Shown here in pieces: positions 9,511 through 18,349 of a DNA stretch of 64,000 bases; within the stretch, counting starts at the first letter, position 1; each line of letters opens with the position of its first letter. This DNA comes from CAXXHQ01 sp963665265 (GTDB lineage: Bacteria; Planctomycetota; Planctomycetia; Pirellulales; Thermoguttaceae). The stretch is from positions 62,001 through 126,000 of the forward strand of contig CAXXHQ010000001.1 in assembly GCA_963665265.2 (NCBI GenBank), read 5' to 3'. The translations under genes were made by a program, and so were the position numbers. Below the pieces are notes generated by a model that saw only the letters and a program-made list of their open reading frames with translations, was not told where the DNA came from and made no database searches.

Positions 9511-10911
9511 TTAGCGTCGGTCGCCGCGACGGCCCCGGCTTCCGCCATGGTTGCCGTGGCCGTAATTTCCGTGGCCGCCCTGCTGGGAGCCGCTCGGCCT
9601 TTTCGCGCGAGACTCCATGTTTTTCGTGACGATCATGCCGACCGCTTCGTCCCATGTGGGAATTCCGCGGAAGGTCATCCGAACGCCGCGGTCGTCGCCC
9701 TCTTCATCGTCGTCGTCGGAAGCGAACGAATCTTCGACCGAGTCGTCAACATCTTCGTCGTCTTCGACGCGGCCGCGACGCGGCTGCTTGGCGGCAGGTC
9801 CGCCGCGAGACTCGCTTTCTCGCGGAGACTTTTCGGCTGTCTCGACTTCATTTCCGGCGGGCTTTTTGCGACGGCGACGCGAACGACGGCGACGCGAACG
9901 TCCTTCGTCGGCCGGCGACGGAGCCTCTTCGTCGGCGGCGAACGCTTCGTCGACCGTCTCCTCCTCGAAATCGACTTCGGCGCTCTCAACCTTGGTCGGT
10001 TCGTCGACCGGGTCGGGAATCAAATCGTCAAGGCTGCCGAGGCTGCTGTTAATGATTCGCGCGGCCTCTTCGATCGATTTGGCGAAAGCGGCGTCGTCAT
10101 TCGGATCGAACGGCTTCTTTTCCGCCGCAGGCTTGGCGCCGAAATCGTCTTCCGCAACTTGCTTCTTCGGCTCGGCGTCCGCATCCGCGACCGCCTCAGC
10201 TTCTTCAGCGACCTCGTCCTTCGATTTGCGACGGCGGCGGCGGCGACGACGTTTTTTCTCCGCAGGCTCCTCTTCCTCCTCGCTCTCAATGCCGCGTTCT
10301 TCGAGAGGAACAATTTCTTCCAACTCTTGCAAGAATTTCCCTTGCGCGTCGGTATGCAAATCGGAGAGATCGACGGCCGGAGGCGCCTCGGGCGCGGTTT
10401 CTTCGGCGAACAACGACTTGGCCAGCGGCTCGCGACGGGCCGAAAACTCTTCGCGGCGCATGCCGAAAAAGGCGAACGGATCCTCGATCGGTTGCGTTTT
10501 TTCGACGACGCTCGACTTTTCAACCGGGGTCGACTCCGCTTTCGGCGTCGGTTCAAAGGCCGGAGCTTTCGCTTCGACGCGAGGGGCCGGCTCCTCGGGC
10601 GCGGCAAGACCGAAATCCGAGGCTAGGGCGTCCCAACTAGAACTTGCACGACGGGGACGACGAGACGCAAAGGGGGTCTTCGGCTCCTCGGCGCGAGGCG
10701 GAGCGATCTCCGCCCGTTCGACAATCTCTTCTTTCTCCGGTTCAACGACTTCCGGCATCGACTCGGCGACGGGCGCGGCCGCTTCGGGCGTCGACTCCGT
10801 TACCGATTCTTCCGCCTCATTTTCGCTGGAGGCGGCTTCTTCCGCCGCGGAGATCGCGCCTAATTCCGAGGCGAGCAATCCCCAATGGTCCAGCTTCTTT
10901 TTTTCCGACAT
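9511..10911 (-). CDS. Low-complexity acidic/polybasic protein, possible RNA-binding
   Basis: A 466-residue protein, mostly disordered by composition. Long Glu/Ala/Pro-rich acidic stretches alternate with at least two Arg/Lys clusters (such as KKRRRRRRRRKSK near residue 215 and RSRRRRSRRRRKK near 345). The only ordered-looking block is near the C-terminus (GIPTWDEAVGMIVTKNME), followed by a Gly/His/Arg-rich tail ending GRRGDRR. Charged disorder, RGG-like tail and polybasic patches resemble RNA-binding scaffolds such as the tail of RNase E, but this is inference. AGGAGAAG sits 9 bases before the start ATG. It is the first gene of a possible unit with mfd. Confidence 0.82.
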   Translation of the reverse strand: MSEKKKLDHWGLLASELGAISAAEEAASSENEAEESVTESTPEAAAPVAESMPEVVEPEKEEIVERAEIAPPRAEEPKTPFASRRPRRASSSWDALASDFGLAAPEEPAPRVEAKAPAFEPTPKAESTPVEKSSVVEKTQPIEDPFAFFGMRREEFSARREPLAKSLFAEETAPEAPPAVDLSDLHTDAQGKFLQELEEIVPLEERGIESEEEEEPAEKKRRRRRRRRKSKDEVAEEAEAVADADAEPKKQVAEDDFGAKPAAEKKPFDPNDDAAFAKSIEEAARIINSSLGSLDDLIPDPVDEPTKVESAEVDFEEETVDEAFAADEEAPSPADEGRSRRRRSRRRRKKPAGNEVETAEKSPRESESRGGPAAKQPRRGRVEDDEDVDDSVEDSFASDDDDEEGDDRGVRMTFRGIPTWDEAVGMIVTKNMESRAKRPSGSQQGGHGNYGHGNHGGSRGRRGDRR

Positions 10912-11576
10912 TGTTCTTTTCTTCTCCTACGCCAAATTCTTCGTTTTTTTCCGAGCGACTCGTTCGCTCTTTGGATTACGCGGTGAAGTCGGAAACAGGA
11001 GCGGCGGAGCTTCGCTCACACGGCAAACCCGGATCGACTTGCTTGGTGAAATATAATGAATTGCACTAATCTATTGATATTCAATAACTTGCACAACTGC
11101 GGAGAACGAATCCCCTCAACCGTTCGACGCCAAGGACACGAAAGTCTTTCAATTAAAGGGAAATCCCAACCCGCAAAGAAATCAGTATATGCCTAAATCC
11201 GAAAATTTCATAGGCTGTTTTACGACGTAAAGCTTCCAGCGAAGCCAGCTTTTGATTTTTTTACGGAGCTGTATTCGAGCGATCGGCGCCGGAGGGTGTA
11301 GTCGTTACGGCGCCGTGAAAGCGTCGTCACTTTGATTAAAACCGTTCAGATTGACGCCGAAATCCGCAACGGAATCATTTTTACACACCGCAAAGCTAAT
11401 GACGCAATTCATTGCTGCATAATGAGATGCGATATTCGGCTTTTTTTCTGGCGCGTTTTTTTTCCGGCGGCACGATTTTCGCAAAATGCTGCCCTTACAG
11501 TAAGGAATTGTTTTCCATTTGAAATTCGACGTCCAAAGACGTCACTCACACATAAAGGAAGGCGGAGGGGAAGATC
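10912..11576. other. Intergenic region between divergent genes
   Basis: 665 bases without a supported gene. The right half is AT-rich and would hold promoters for both flanking genes. A weak hairpin (AAAGCT at 11229-11234 with AGCTTT at 11247-11252) followed by seven T is a poor terminator candidate. I see no tRNA, riboswitch or family A/B/C hairpin here. Confidence 0.5.
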
Positions 11577-14372
11577 ATGAAGACCACGATGAATGCACTT
11601 AGCGGGTTTTCCCAGAGAAAATTTGGGCGAATCGCAACCATTACTGCCGGAACGCTCCTCGCGTTCTCGGCGGTCGGCTCCTGGGCGTCGGCAGCCGATC
11701 GACAAGACGACCGCAATAAACAACGCGCGGCTACGGCTCAGCAAAACGACTCCCGGGCGGCCCAACCTGCTCCCCAACCGCAGCGGGAAACTCGGGCGGC
11801 TCAACCGGCGCCCCAGCCGCAACGGGAAGTCCGCGCTCCTCAACCCGCTCCTCAACCTCAGCGAAACGTGCAGAGGGAAGCCGCGCCGCGAGTGGAGCGT
11901 GCGGAACGAACGTTCTCGCCGCCGGCGGCGGCTCAGCGGCTAGCGGCTCCACCGGAAAACCGGCGAGCGACGGCGATCGAATCACGCCCCCCGACGGTTC
12001 GCTCCGTCGCCAGTCCCGCTCCCGCCTATCTCGGCGATCGAGACGACGATAAAAACCGAAGAAACGCCAACGACAACAAAAATACGCAGCCTCAACCGCA
12101 ACCGGCGCCCAAACAAGAGGCTCCGCGAGTAGAGCGTCGTCAGGAGACGCCCGCTCCGCCCCGACAAATTCAAGAAACGCCGAAAATCGAGAGACGACAG
12201 GAGACGCCCGCTCCAGCTCGCCAAATTCAAGAGACGCCGAGAATCGAACGACGTCAGGAGACTCCGGCGCCCTCTCGCCAGATTCAAACTCAAGATATTC
12301 AGAGAATGGATCGAACGAACCGGAACGATACGCCCGCCCCGACGCAAATTCAACGCAACGATCGGCCTTCGCGACAAGATACTCTCGGCGGGACCCGCAA
12401 CTCGGGCACGGTCGCTCTTCCGCAAGAGAGAGCGCAGAATCGAACGAACGCCGGCGGCGACACGCCGAACCGCATCGATAGCGGTAACAACGGCAATAGC
12501 GAGAATCGCCGCGAGTCCGGCCTGAACAACGCTATTAAGCGGTTAAAAGGCGACGATGCCGTGGGCGAAACGCAGACTCCGTCGACGCGCCGGAGCACGA
12601 ACGAGCTACAACGCCGCGGGTCCGACGTTATTTCGCCGAAGACCGATTCAACCGTGCCGAATCTCCGTCGCGGAACCCAAGATGCGAACGACGCGCCGAA
12701 GACAACCGATCGCACGACGACGGGCGGTCCGGACCGAGTGATCGACCATAAAATGGATCGCACTTCGACGGAACGCGGTTCAAATAGCGGAACGTCTCGT
12801 CAAGCGGTCGATGACGTGCGTCGTCGACTGGGAGGCAGTCCGATCGCCGACGCTCCGAAGAAAGTTGACGCCGACGCGGTTAAACCAGGCGGCCTTGCGA
12901 CGAAAGGCGAAACGGAGATTCTCGGCCCGAAAGGAACGGAACGTCGCGTCGATCGTCGCCCCGAAGACAAAAACGTCCCCGGCGGCAAAATTACGGACGC
13001 CGATAAGAGGATGATCGGCGACAAGCTGGGCGTGAAAACGGACGTTAAGCCCGGCGATCCGACTCCCGGCAAAAACGTTCGCGAGTTGGACCGCAAGGAC
13101 GTCGACATTCATCACGGCGGCCCGCAACTCGGCGTGATCGACTCGAAACGGCCTCGGTTCGACGATCGCTTCAAGGCCGGCGAAATCGATCCGGTGATGA
13201 AAGGCGACATGGCGAGAAAAGTCAAGCTCGACGAACAGTACAAAATTCACAATCAAGGCGACATTGCTCGACGACTCGACCTAACGAAACATGCCGTGGC
13301 CGTCGCTTCGCCTTCAACGACGAACATCGTCAACAATAACACTTATATTGTGACCATTTTCACGCCTCGCCCCGGATACATGCACGGTCCGCTTAGCATG
13401 CGATACGGTCATGACGGGTTCCGATTCTCGTATTTCGGTCCGTCGTTCTACGCCGGTCCGACATGGTATCCGAGTTGGACGCCGTGGGTTCGCTGGTCGT
13501 GGGGCTATCACATGAATCCCGTTTGGGATCCACGTCCCGTCTGGTGCCGACCTGTCGCCTACGATCCTTGGAATAATTGGAGTTATTGGAACGTACCCGA
13601 AACGTGGGAACCGCTTCCGGCGGTCGCTTGCGGCACTTGGGTCGAAGTCGCTCGACCGAAAGTAGTCGAAGCGCTCGATCTGCAACTGCTGGCCGTCCGC
13701 TTCGTCGATCCCGGTCATCCCGAGGAAAAACTCGGTCCGCGCTATCGCGTATGGTTCCGCAACAACAGCGCCGTTGCGATCGACTCTCCCTTCACCGTCA
13801 CGCTCTTCGCGTCAAACGGTCAACGGATCAAGGAATCGACTCCGCGCCAAGGCGCTCGCGTGAAAGCGATCGATCCGGGCGACATCCAAAGCGTCGACAT
13901 CCGTCTGCCGTACGAGGTGATGACGATGAACCGAGACGAGAACGGCGAAAAAGCGCCCTTCGCTTACATTCAAGTTCTAGTCGATTCCAATCGCGAGGTT
14001 ATGGAAACGGCTAAGGGGAACAACGGAGCTTGCATCGCCCGAGACGACGTGCTGCCGGTCGATCCAGCAAGCTTCGACGTCGATCCGGACACGGCCAAGG
14101 AAGGGGGCGAAATGATCGTCGCCGGCGAAGGCTTCGGTCCGGCGCCCGGCCAAGCGATTATTCATGTGAACGGCAAGGAATATTCGGCCGAGATCATCGG
14201 CTGGTACGACTTGGGCGCTCGCTTCGCGATTCCGGAGATGCGTCTGCAAGGCCCGACAAAGGCCGAAGTGATTATCATTCGGGGCGACGGAGCGGCGGCG
14301 AACACGATGCCGGTGACGATCGTTCCCGGCGCCGGCGGAGCGCCGGCGGCTCCCATTGCCCCGGCGGAATAA
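11577..14372 (+). CDS. Large secreted protein with CARDB-like and IPT/TIG-like domains
   Basis: A 931-residue exported protein. A strong ribosome site (GGAGGGGAAG) precedes the ATG, and a signal peptide ends near SWASAAD. Residues 45-120 repeat QPAPQPQRE three times, and 165-260 repeat an ETPAP-RQIQ-IERRQ unit. A long Arg/Asp/Gly/Thr-rich region follows to about 570. Residues 580-690 are Trp/Tyr/Pro-rich (for example SWTPWVRWSWGYH). Residues 700-820 look like a CARDB-type immunoglobulin fold and 835-915 like an IPT/TIG domain (EGFGPAPGQ). An extracellular adhesive or matrix role is inference. A perfect 13-bp terminator follows. Confidence 0.88.
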   Translation: MKTTMNALSGFSQRKFGRIATITAGTLLAFSAVGSWASAADRQDDRNKQRAATAQQNDSRAAQPAPQPQRETRAAQPAPQPQREVRAPQPAPQPQRNVQREAAPRVERAERTFSPPAAAQRLAAPPENRRATAIESRPPTVRSVASPAPAYLGDRDDDKNRRNANDNKNTQPQPQPAPKQEAPRVERRQETPAPPRQIQETPKIERRQETPAPARQIQETPRIERRQETPAPSRQIQTQDIQRMDRTNRNDTPAPTQIQRNDRPSRQDTLGGTRNSGTVALPQERAQNRTNAGGDTPNRIDSGNNGNSENRRESGLNNAIKRLKGDDAVGETQTPSTRRSTNELQRRGSDVISPKTDSTVPNLRRGTQDANDAPKTTDRTTTGGPDRVIDHKMDRTSTERGSNSGTSRQAVDDVRRRLGGSPIADAPKKVDADAVKPGGLATKGETEILGPKGTERRVDRRPEDKNVPGGKITDADKRMIGDKLGVKTDVKPGDPTPGKNVRELDRKDVDIHHGGPQLGVIDSKRPRFDDRFKAGEIDPVMKGDMARKVKLDEQYKIHNQGDIARRLDLTKHAVAVASPSTTNIVNNNTYIVTIFTPRPGYMHGPLSMRYGHDGFRFSYFGPSFYAGPTWYPSWTPWVRWSWGYHMNPVWDPRPVWCRPVAYDPWNNWSYWNVPETWEPLPAVACGTWVEVARPKVVEALDLQLLAVRFVDPGHPEEKLGPRYRVWFRNNSAVAIDSPFTVTLFASNGQRIKESTPRQGARVKAIDPGDIQSVDIRLPYEVMTMNRDENGEKAPFAYIQVLVDSNREVMETAKGNNGACIARDDVLPVDPASFDVDPDTAKEGGEMIVAGEGFGPAPGQAIIHVNGKEYSAEIIGWYDLGARFAIPEMRLQGPTKAEVIIIRGDGAAANTMPVTIVPGAGGAPAAPIAPAE

Positions 14373-14404
14373 TCGCCGAGGAAAAAGAAATATCGGGGCG
14401 CAAA

Positions 14405-14438
14405 AAAACGCCTCGGCCTTTGAAAGCCGAGGCGTTTT
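14405..14438. terminator. Bidirectional intrinsic terminator
   Basis: AAAACGCCTCGGC (14405-14417) and GCCGAGGCGTTTT (14426-14438) pair perfectly over 13 bp with an 8-base loop. Flanking A and T runs let it work for the 931-residue gene on the plus strand and argJ on the minus strand. Confidence 0.9.
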
Positions 14439-14458
14439 GATTTTCTTGCGATGATTTC

Positions 14459-14540
14459 GGAACGGCACGGAGGCCGTTTCCAACAGGGCATCACCGCGCT
14501 CCCCTTCGGGTCGCGGCTAAACCAACTTTCGCGGCTAAAC
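14459..14540. repeat. Decayed family B hairpin plus family C repeat
   Basis: GGAACGGC (14459-14466) pairs with GCCGTTTCC (14473-14481), which has one bulged T, so this is a decayed family B copy. It is followed by a family C unit at 14498-14522 (CCCCTTCGGG then GCGGCTAAAC), identical over 25 bases to 24472-24496. A second GCGGCTAAAC lies at 14531-14540. Confidence 0.75.
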
Positions 14541-14545
14541 CATTT

Positions 14546-15739
14546 CTAAGTCGTGTAATCCGCGTTTAAGCGGATGTATTCGGCCGTGAGGTCGGTGGTC
14601 CAAAATCGAAGCGCGGTCGAGCCTTCTTTGAAGCTCAGTTCAATGGCCGTATCGCGGTTGTCGCGAATCGAGTCGGAGACGGTTTTGGCGTCGAAATCGA
14701 CCGGAGCGCCGTCGAGGTAGAGCAAAAAGCCGTTCACTTTCAAACTGACGCCGTTCGGATCGAACGGGACGTCGGCATACCCGGCGGCCGAGACGATGCG
14801 GCCCCAATTCGGATCGGCGCCGGTGATCGCGGTTTTGACCAACGGGCTGTTCGCCACGTTCTTCGCAATGGCCATGGCCGAGGCGCGGTCTTTGCAGCCC
14901 ACGATATCGATCGTGACCAAGTGCGTGGCGCCTTCGCCGTCGCCGGGAATCGCCTTCGCCAATTCGACGCAAACTTCGTCCAACGCCCGTTGAAAAGTCG
15001 CCAAGGCTTCGCCCGTAAGCGGTTCGCCCCCGGCGGCGCCGTTCGCCAAAAGCAAAACGGTGTCGTTCGTGCTCATGTGCCCTTCGACGCTGATGCAGTT
15101 GAAGCTGTCGTTCACCGAGGCGGTAAGAGCCTTCTGGGCGTTCTCGGGCGAAAGCGGCGCATCGGTGAAGACCAAGGCCAACATCGTGGCCATGTTCGGT
15201 CCCATCATCGCGGCGCCCTTCGCCATTCCGGCGATAAGATACTCTTTGCCTTGCACGTTGACGGTTCGGCCCGACAGCTTGCGAACGGTGTCGGTAGTGA
15301 GGATTCCTTGAGCGGCCGACAACACGCAGGGTTCGCTACGACCGAGTTTCACGGCCGCTGAAGCGATCCCCTGCTCGATCTTGTCCATCGGTAAAAAAGC
15401 GCCGATCACGCCGGTCGACATGACGAGCGCTTGGTCCTCTTGCGCGCCGCAAGCGGCGGCGGCCAGCTTGGCCATCTCTTTCGCATCACGCAGGCCTCGT
15501 TCGCCGGTGCAGGCGTTGGCCACGCCGGAGCAAGTCACGACGCAACGGATTTTATCGCTCGGCGTGCGGCTGCGATCCAACGTGACCGGGGCGGCGCATA
15601 CGAGATTTTTCGTGTAAACGCCCGCCGCCGTGGCCGGAACGTCCGACATTACTAAACTCAGGTCCAGCTTTTGCGGATCCTTCTTGATCCGACAATGCAC
15701 GCCCGCCATCGAGTATCCTAGGGGAACGCGAATCGACAT
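14546..15739 (-). CDS. argJ: Glutamate N-acetyltransferase / amino-acid acetyltransferase
   Basis: Transfers the acetyl group of N-acetylornithine to glutamate and so recycles acetyl groups in arginine synthesis. The 397-residue protein contains the autocleavage region KGAAMMGPNMATMLA, whose Thr becomes the N-terminal nucleophile of the beta chain. The first possible ATG (15748) lies directly against GGAGG, too close to be used, while the next (MSIRVPLGYS, 15739) sits 9 bases after it, so I place the start there. It follows argC by 64 bases on the same strand. Whether it is bifunctional (also using acetyl-CoA) cannot be told here. Confidence 0.95.
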   Translation of the reverse strand: MSIRVPLGYSMAGVHCRIKKDPQKLDLSLVMSDVPATAAGVYTKNLVCAAPVTLDRSRTPSDKIRCVVTCSGVANACTGERGLRDAKEMAKLAAAACGAQEDQALVMSTGVIGAFLPMDKIEQGIASAAVKLGRSEPCVLSAAQGILTTDTVRKLSGRTVNVQGKEYLIAGMAKGAAMMGPNMATMLALVFTDAPLSPENAQKALTASVNDSFNCISVEGHMSTNDTVLLLANGAAGGEPLTGEALATFQRALDEVCVELAKAIPGDGEGATHLVTIDIVGCKDRASAMAIAKNVANSPLVKTAITGADPNWGRIVSAAGYADVPFDPNGVSLKVNGFLLYLDGAPVDFDAKTVSDSIRDNRDTAIELSFKEGSTALRFWTTDLTAEYIRLNADYTT

Positions 15740-15803
15740 AACCGTCATCCTCCATCCTATATTTCGCGGGAAGACGCCCGCGCTATCCGTTCACAATGAA
15801 TTC

Positions 15804-16814
15804 TTACAATAGGGCCGTCGTCTCGGGATAGCCGTACATCAAGTTGAAATTCTGCACCGCCGCGCCCGACGCGCCTTTGACCACGTTGTCGATGCAGCTT
15901 ATCGTGACCACTCGGCCGCGGACGATGCGGACCGTCACGTCGCAGAAGTTCGTGAAGGCCACGTCCTTGGTCGCCGGCAAATGATTGACCACGCGAACGA
16001 ACGGCTCGTCGGCGTAGAAATCGCGGAGCGTTTGCAATAATTGCTCCTCGGTCACGTCCTTCGTCGGCACGCTGTAAGTCGTGCTCAATATGCCGCGATC
16101 CATCGGCGTCAGATGCGGCGTGAAAATAATATCGGCGGGCTTTCCGGCGGCAATGCCCAAATACTGCTCGATTTCCGGCGTATGTCGATGGCGACCGACG
16201 TTATAGGCCGAGATGCTCTCGTTGCATTCGCAATAATGCGAAGTGAGCTTGGGAGTTCTTCCGGCGCCGGAAACGCCGCTCTTCGAGTCGGCGATGATCG
16301 ACTTCGGATCGATTAGCCCCGCCTTCAATAGCGGCGAAAGGGCCAGGATGATCGTCGTCGGATAACAGCCCGGATTGGCGATCAACTTGGCGGGCGGAAT
16401 TTGATCGCGGAACAATTCGGGAAGTCCATAAGGAACTTTGCCCAAGCGGTCGGCGTCGGGATGTTTGACGCCGTACCAGTCGGTATAAACCTTGGCGTCG
16501 TTTAAGCGGTAGTCGGCGCTGAAATCGACGATCTTCGCGCCGCCGTCGAGCAAGGCCGGGACGATCGCCGCGCTGGCACAGTGCGGAAGGCAGCTAAAAA
16601 CGCACTCGGCGCGGGCCGAAATTTCGGCCGGGCTGAGGTCTTCCAACCGTAAGTCCAAACGGTTCGTCAACGACGGATGGATCATCGCGATCGGCGGCTG
16701 ACCTTCCTGACGGCTGGTCACGGCGACGATCTCGGCCTCCGGATGACGAAGAAGAATCTTGATTAACTCGAGCGCGGTATAACCGGTGGCTCCCAGAATG
16801 GCGACTCGTGTCAT
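15804..16814 (-). CDS. argC: N-acetyl-gamma-glutamyl-phosphate reductase
   Basis: NADPH-dependent reductase of the third step of arginine synthesis. The 336 residues include the dinucleotide-binding GATGYTALEL at 8-17 and the catalytic Cys150 in ANPGCYPTT, with the conserved GVSGAGR segment afterwards. The length is typical for the long-form enzyme. It heads an argC-argJ pair; a promoter candidate lies about 120 bases upstream at 16942-16970. Confidence 0.96.
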   Translation of the reverse strand: MTRVAILGATGYTALELIKILLRHPEAEIVAVTSRQEGQPPIAMIHPSLTNRLDLRLEDLSPAEISARAECVFSCLPHCASAAIVPALLDGGAKIVDFSADYRLNDAKVYTDWYGVKHPDADRLGKVPYGLPELFRDQIPPAKLIANPGCYPTTIILALSPLLKAGLIDPKSIIADSKSGVSGAGRTPKLTSHYCECNESISAYNVGRHRHTPEIEQYLGIAAGKPADIIFTPHLTPMDRGILSTTYSVPTKDVTEEQLLQTLRDFYADEPFVRVVNHLPATKDVAFTNFCDVTVRIVRGRVVTISCIDNVVKGASGAAVQNFNLMYGYPETTALL

Positions 16815-16941
16815 GGGCGTAAATGAGCGAAAAAGGAAAGATGTGGTGGGCGGGAAACAATTTGTGGCGCAAAAGCGCCCAACAATACTGCCTGCGAAGT
16901 TTTGAGACCGCGAAACGGTCGCTCGCCACGCAGAACTCCAT

Positions 16942-16970
16942 AATATACAAACCGGGTATCCCTACCGCAA
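16942..16970 (-). promoter_or_regulatory. Promoter candidate for argC-argJ
   Basis: On the minus strand TTGCGG is followed after 17 bases by TATATT. The -35 box is a partial match and the -10 box differs from consensus by one base. Confidence 0.4.
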
Positions 16971-17127
16971 AGGGGCGAAGGGTTTTAGACGCATCTACGA
17001 TGCAAAACTAGGAACGTCGGCGGAGAGGCCGAAGCGTCGAAGAACGAGGGCCGCTGGAAAGATAGGCGGTTTTTATCGACTGGCAGAAAAACATGCGGAA
17101 AATCTTTGCTATCGGGGGGTGTTTATA

Positions 17128-17156
17128 TTGACAGAAAAGACCGACATTATTCTAAT
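17128..17156 (+). promoter_or_regulatory. Sigma-70 type promoter for the hypE-hypD unit
   Basis: A perfect TTGACA (17128-17133) is separated by 17 bases from TCTAAT (17151-17156), one base from consensus. It points at the activase gene and leaves a leader of about 160 bases containing two hairpins, room for further control. Confidence 0.65.
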
Positions 17157-17286
17157 GTGAATATAGTTGCTTTGCGGCCGACGCCAGGAAAGACATAATG
17201 GAAGTCAACGGCTCCGAATAATCATTTAAGAGTCGTTCCCCCCGAAAAAAGTTCGCGCGAACGACTGCAACATTCGCCCGTAAGGC

Positions 17287-17312
17287 GGTGCGTGCAAGCA
17301 CGCACCCTACAA
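17287..17312 (+). repeat. Family B hairpin before hypE
   Basis: GGTGCGTGC and GCACGCACC pair perfectly around AA, and CTACAA follows. It ends 13 bases before the proposed start codon, so it could influence translation as well as being a dispersed repeat. Confidence 0.75.
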
Positions 17313-17324
17313 AATATGGCATCC

Positions 17325-18221
17325 ATGGCTCTCGGCTCAATATTTAACATTCAGCGATATTCGCTCCACGACGGGCCGGGCATTCGCACCACCGTGTTTT
17401 TCAAAGGGTGCCCTTTGGATTGCTGGTGGTGCCATAATCCGGAAAGCCGATCGCCGGATCGCGAGCCCTACGTCGTTGAAAGTCGCTGCGTGAAGTGCGG
17501 ACATTGCAGTTCGGTTTGCCCGCGATGCGCCGAAGGCTCCCACGACGACGCCGAGGAGTTTTTCCCCTGCATGCATTGCGAGAACGACGGCGACGTTTGT
17601 CCCGTCGGCGCGCGATCGATCCTGGGAACCGGCTACTCGGTCGCCGACCTAATGAAAGAGATACTCAAAGATCGAATCTTTTTCGACGAGTCGGGGGGCG
17701 GCGTAACGTTTTCAGGGGGCGAGCCTTTAATGCAGATCGATTTTCTGCGAGAAATACTCCAGGCATGCCGCAAGGAAGGCGTGCATACGGCCGTCGATAC
17801 GAGCGGGTTCGCGTTGCGAGAGGAGGTCCTTTCCATCGCCCCTTTGGTCGATTTGTTTTTGTACGACGTAAAAGCGATCGACGACATGACGCACATTCAA
17901 TATGTGGGCGTGTCGAATCAATCCATATTGGATAATTTCAAAGCGTTGACGGCCGTTCACAATAACGTCTGGCTCCGCTTTCCGCTGATTCCGACGGTGA
18001 ACGACGGCGCTCAGATCGAAGACCTGGCCTCGTTCGCCTCGACGGTCGGCAACGTGCGACAAGTAAATATTTTGCCTTACCACAAGGTCGGCAGCCACAA
18101 ATTCAGTCGAATCGGCGAAACGGCGCGGCTGACGGGCGTGGAAGCGCCGTCGGATGAGGCGGTCGAAGCCGCCGCCGAATGCTTTCGACGACGCGGATTG
18201 AACGTGGTCGTCGGCGGGTGA
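17325..18221 (+). CDS. hypE: Radical-SAM activating enzyme of the glycyl-radical dehydratase
   Basis: Uses S-adenosylmethionine and a [4Fe-4S] cluster to place the glycyl radical on its partner enzyme. The radical-SAM motif CPLDCWWC follows IFNIQRYSLHDGPGIRT. An inserted ferredoxin-like region has C-x2-C-x2-C-x3-CP and then C-x2-C-x6-CP, and SGGEPL binds SAM. The glycyl-radical enzyme encoded 128 bases downstream identifies its target. I chose the ATG of MALGSIF; an ATG three codons upstream (17316) and a GTG (17292) inside the hairpin are alternatives, and none has a good ribosome site. The second ferredoxin-like motif lacks the usual middle Cys, so its cluster may be incomplete or use the extra Cys in PRCAEG. 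Confidence 0.9.
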   Translation: MALGSIFNIQRYSLHDGPGIRTTVFFKGCPLDCWWCHNPESRSPDREPYVVESRCVKCGHCSSVCPRCAEGSHDDAEEFFPCMHCENDGDVCPVGARSILGTGYSVADLMKEILKDRIFFDESGGGVTFSGGEPLMQIDFLREILQACRKEGVHTAVDTSGFALREEVLSIAPLVDLFLYDVKAIDDMTHIQYVGVSNQSILDNFKALTAVHNNVWLRFPLIPTVNDGAQIEDLASFASTVGNVRQVNILPYHKVGSHKFSRIGETARLTGVEAPSDEAVEAAAECFRRRGLNVVVGG

Positions 18222-18349
18222 TGAAAAAGGTTGAAGGATGAGGGATGAATGATGAACGGCGCGGCGGAAATCTCGTTCATCATGCGAATCTTGTCAATCA
18301 TGTCTAAATAAATAAACGGATTTGAAAAAACGAACGGTTTTACACGAAC
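18222..18349. repeat. Degenerate GGATGAA heptamer repeat between hypE and hypD
   Basis: Bases 18229-18257 contain imperfect tandem GGATGAA-like units directly after the hypE stop. A similar run (20717-20746) follows hypD. No terminator is visible, so the two genes are probably cotranscribed. Confidence 0.6.

Larger units (their letters stand above)
16815..17324. other. Divergent regulatory region between argC and hypE
   Basis: 510 bases without a gene. It holds promoter candidates for both flanking transcripts, a GTCGTTC/GAACGAC inverted repeat near 17232-17265, and a 9-bp family B hairpin just before the hypE start. Confidence 0.6.

Noticed and set aside
9547..11056. Long plus-strand frames of 359 and 479 codons
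   Set aside because: They mirror the low-complexity minus-strand gene at 9511; their Ser/Arg-rich composition is an artefact of its skewed codons.
17198..17221. Seven-codon ORF after AGGAAAG in the hypE leader
   Set aside because: It has the form of a leader peptide but no codon bias or nearby terminator pair to support attenuation.
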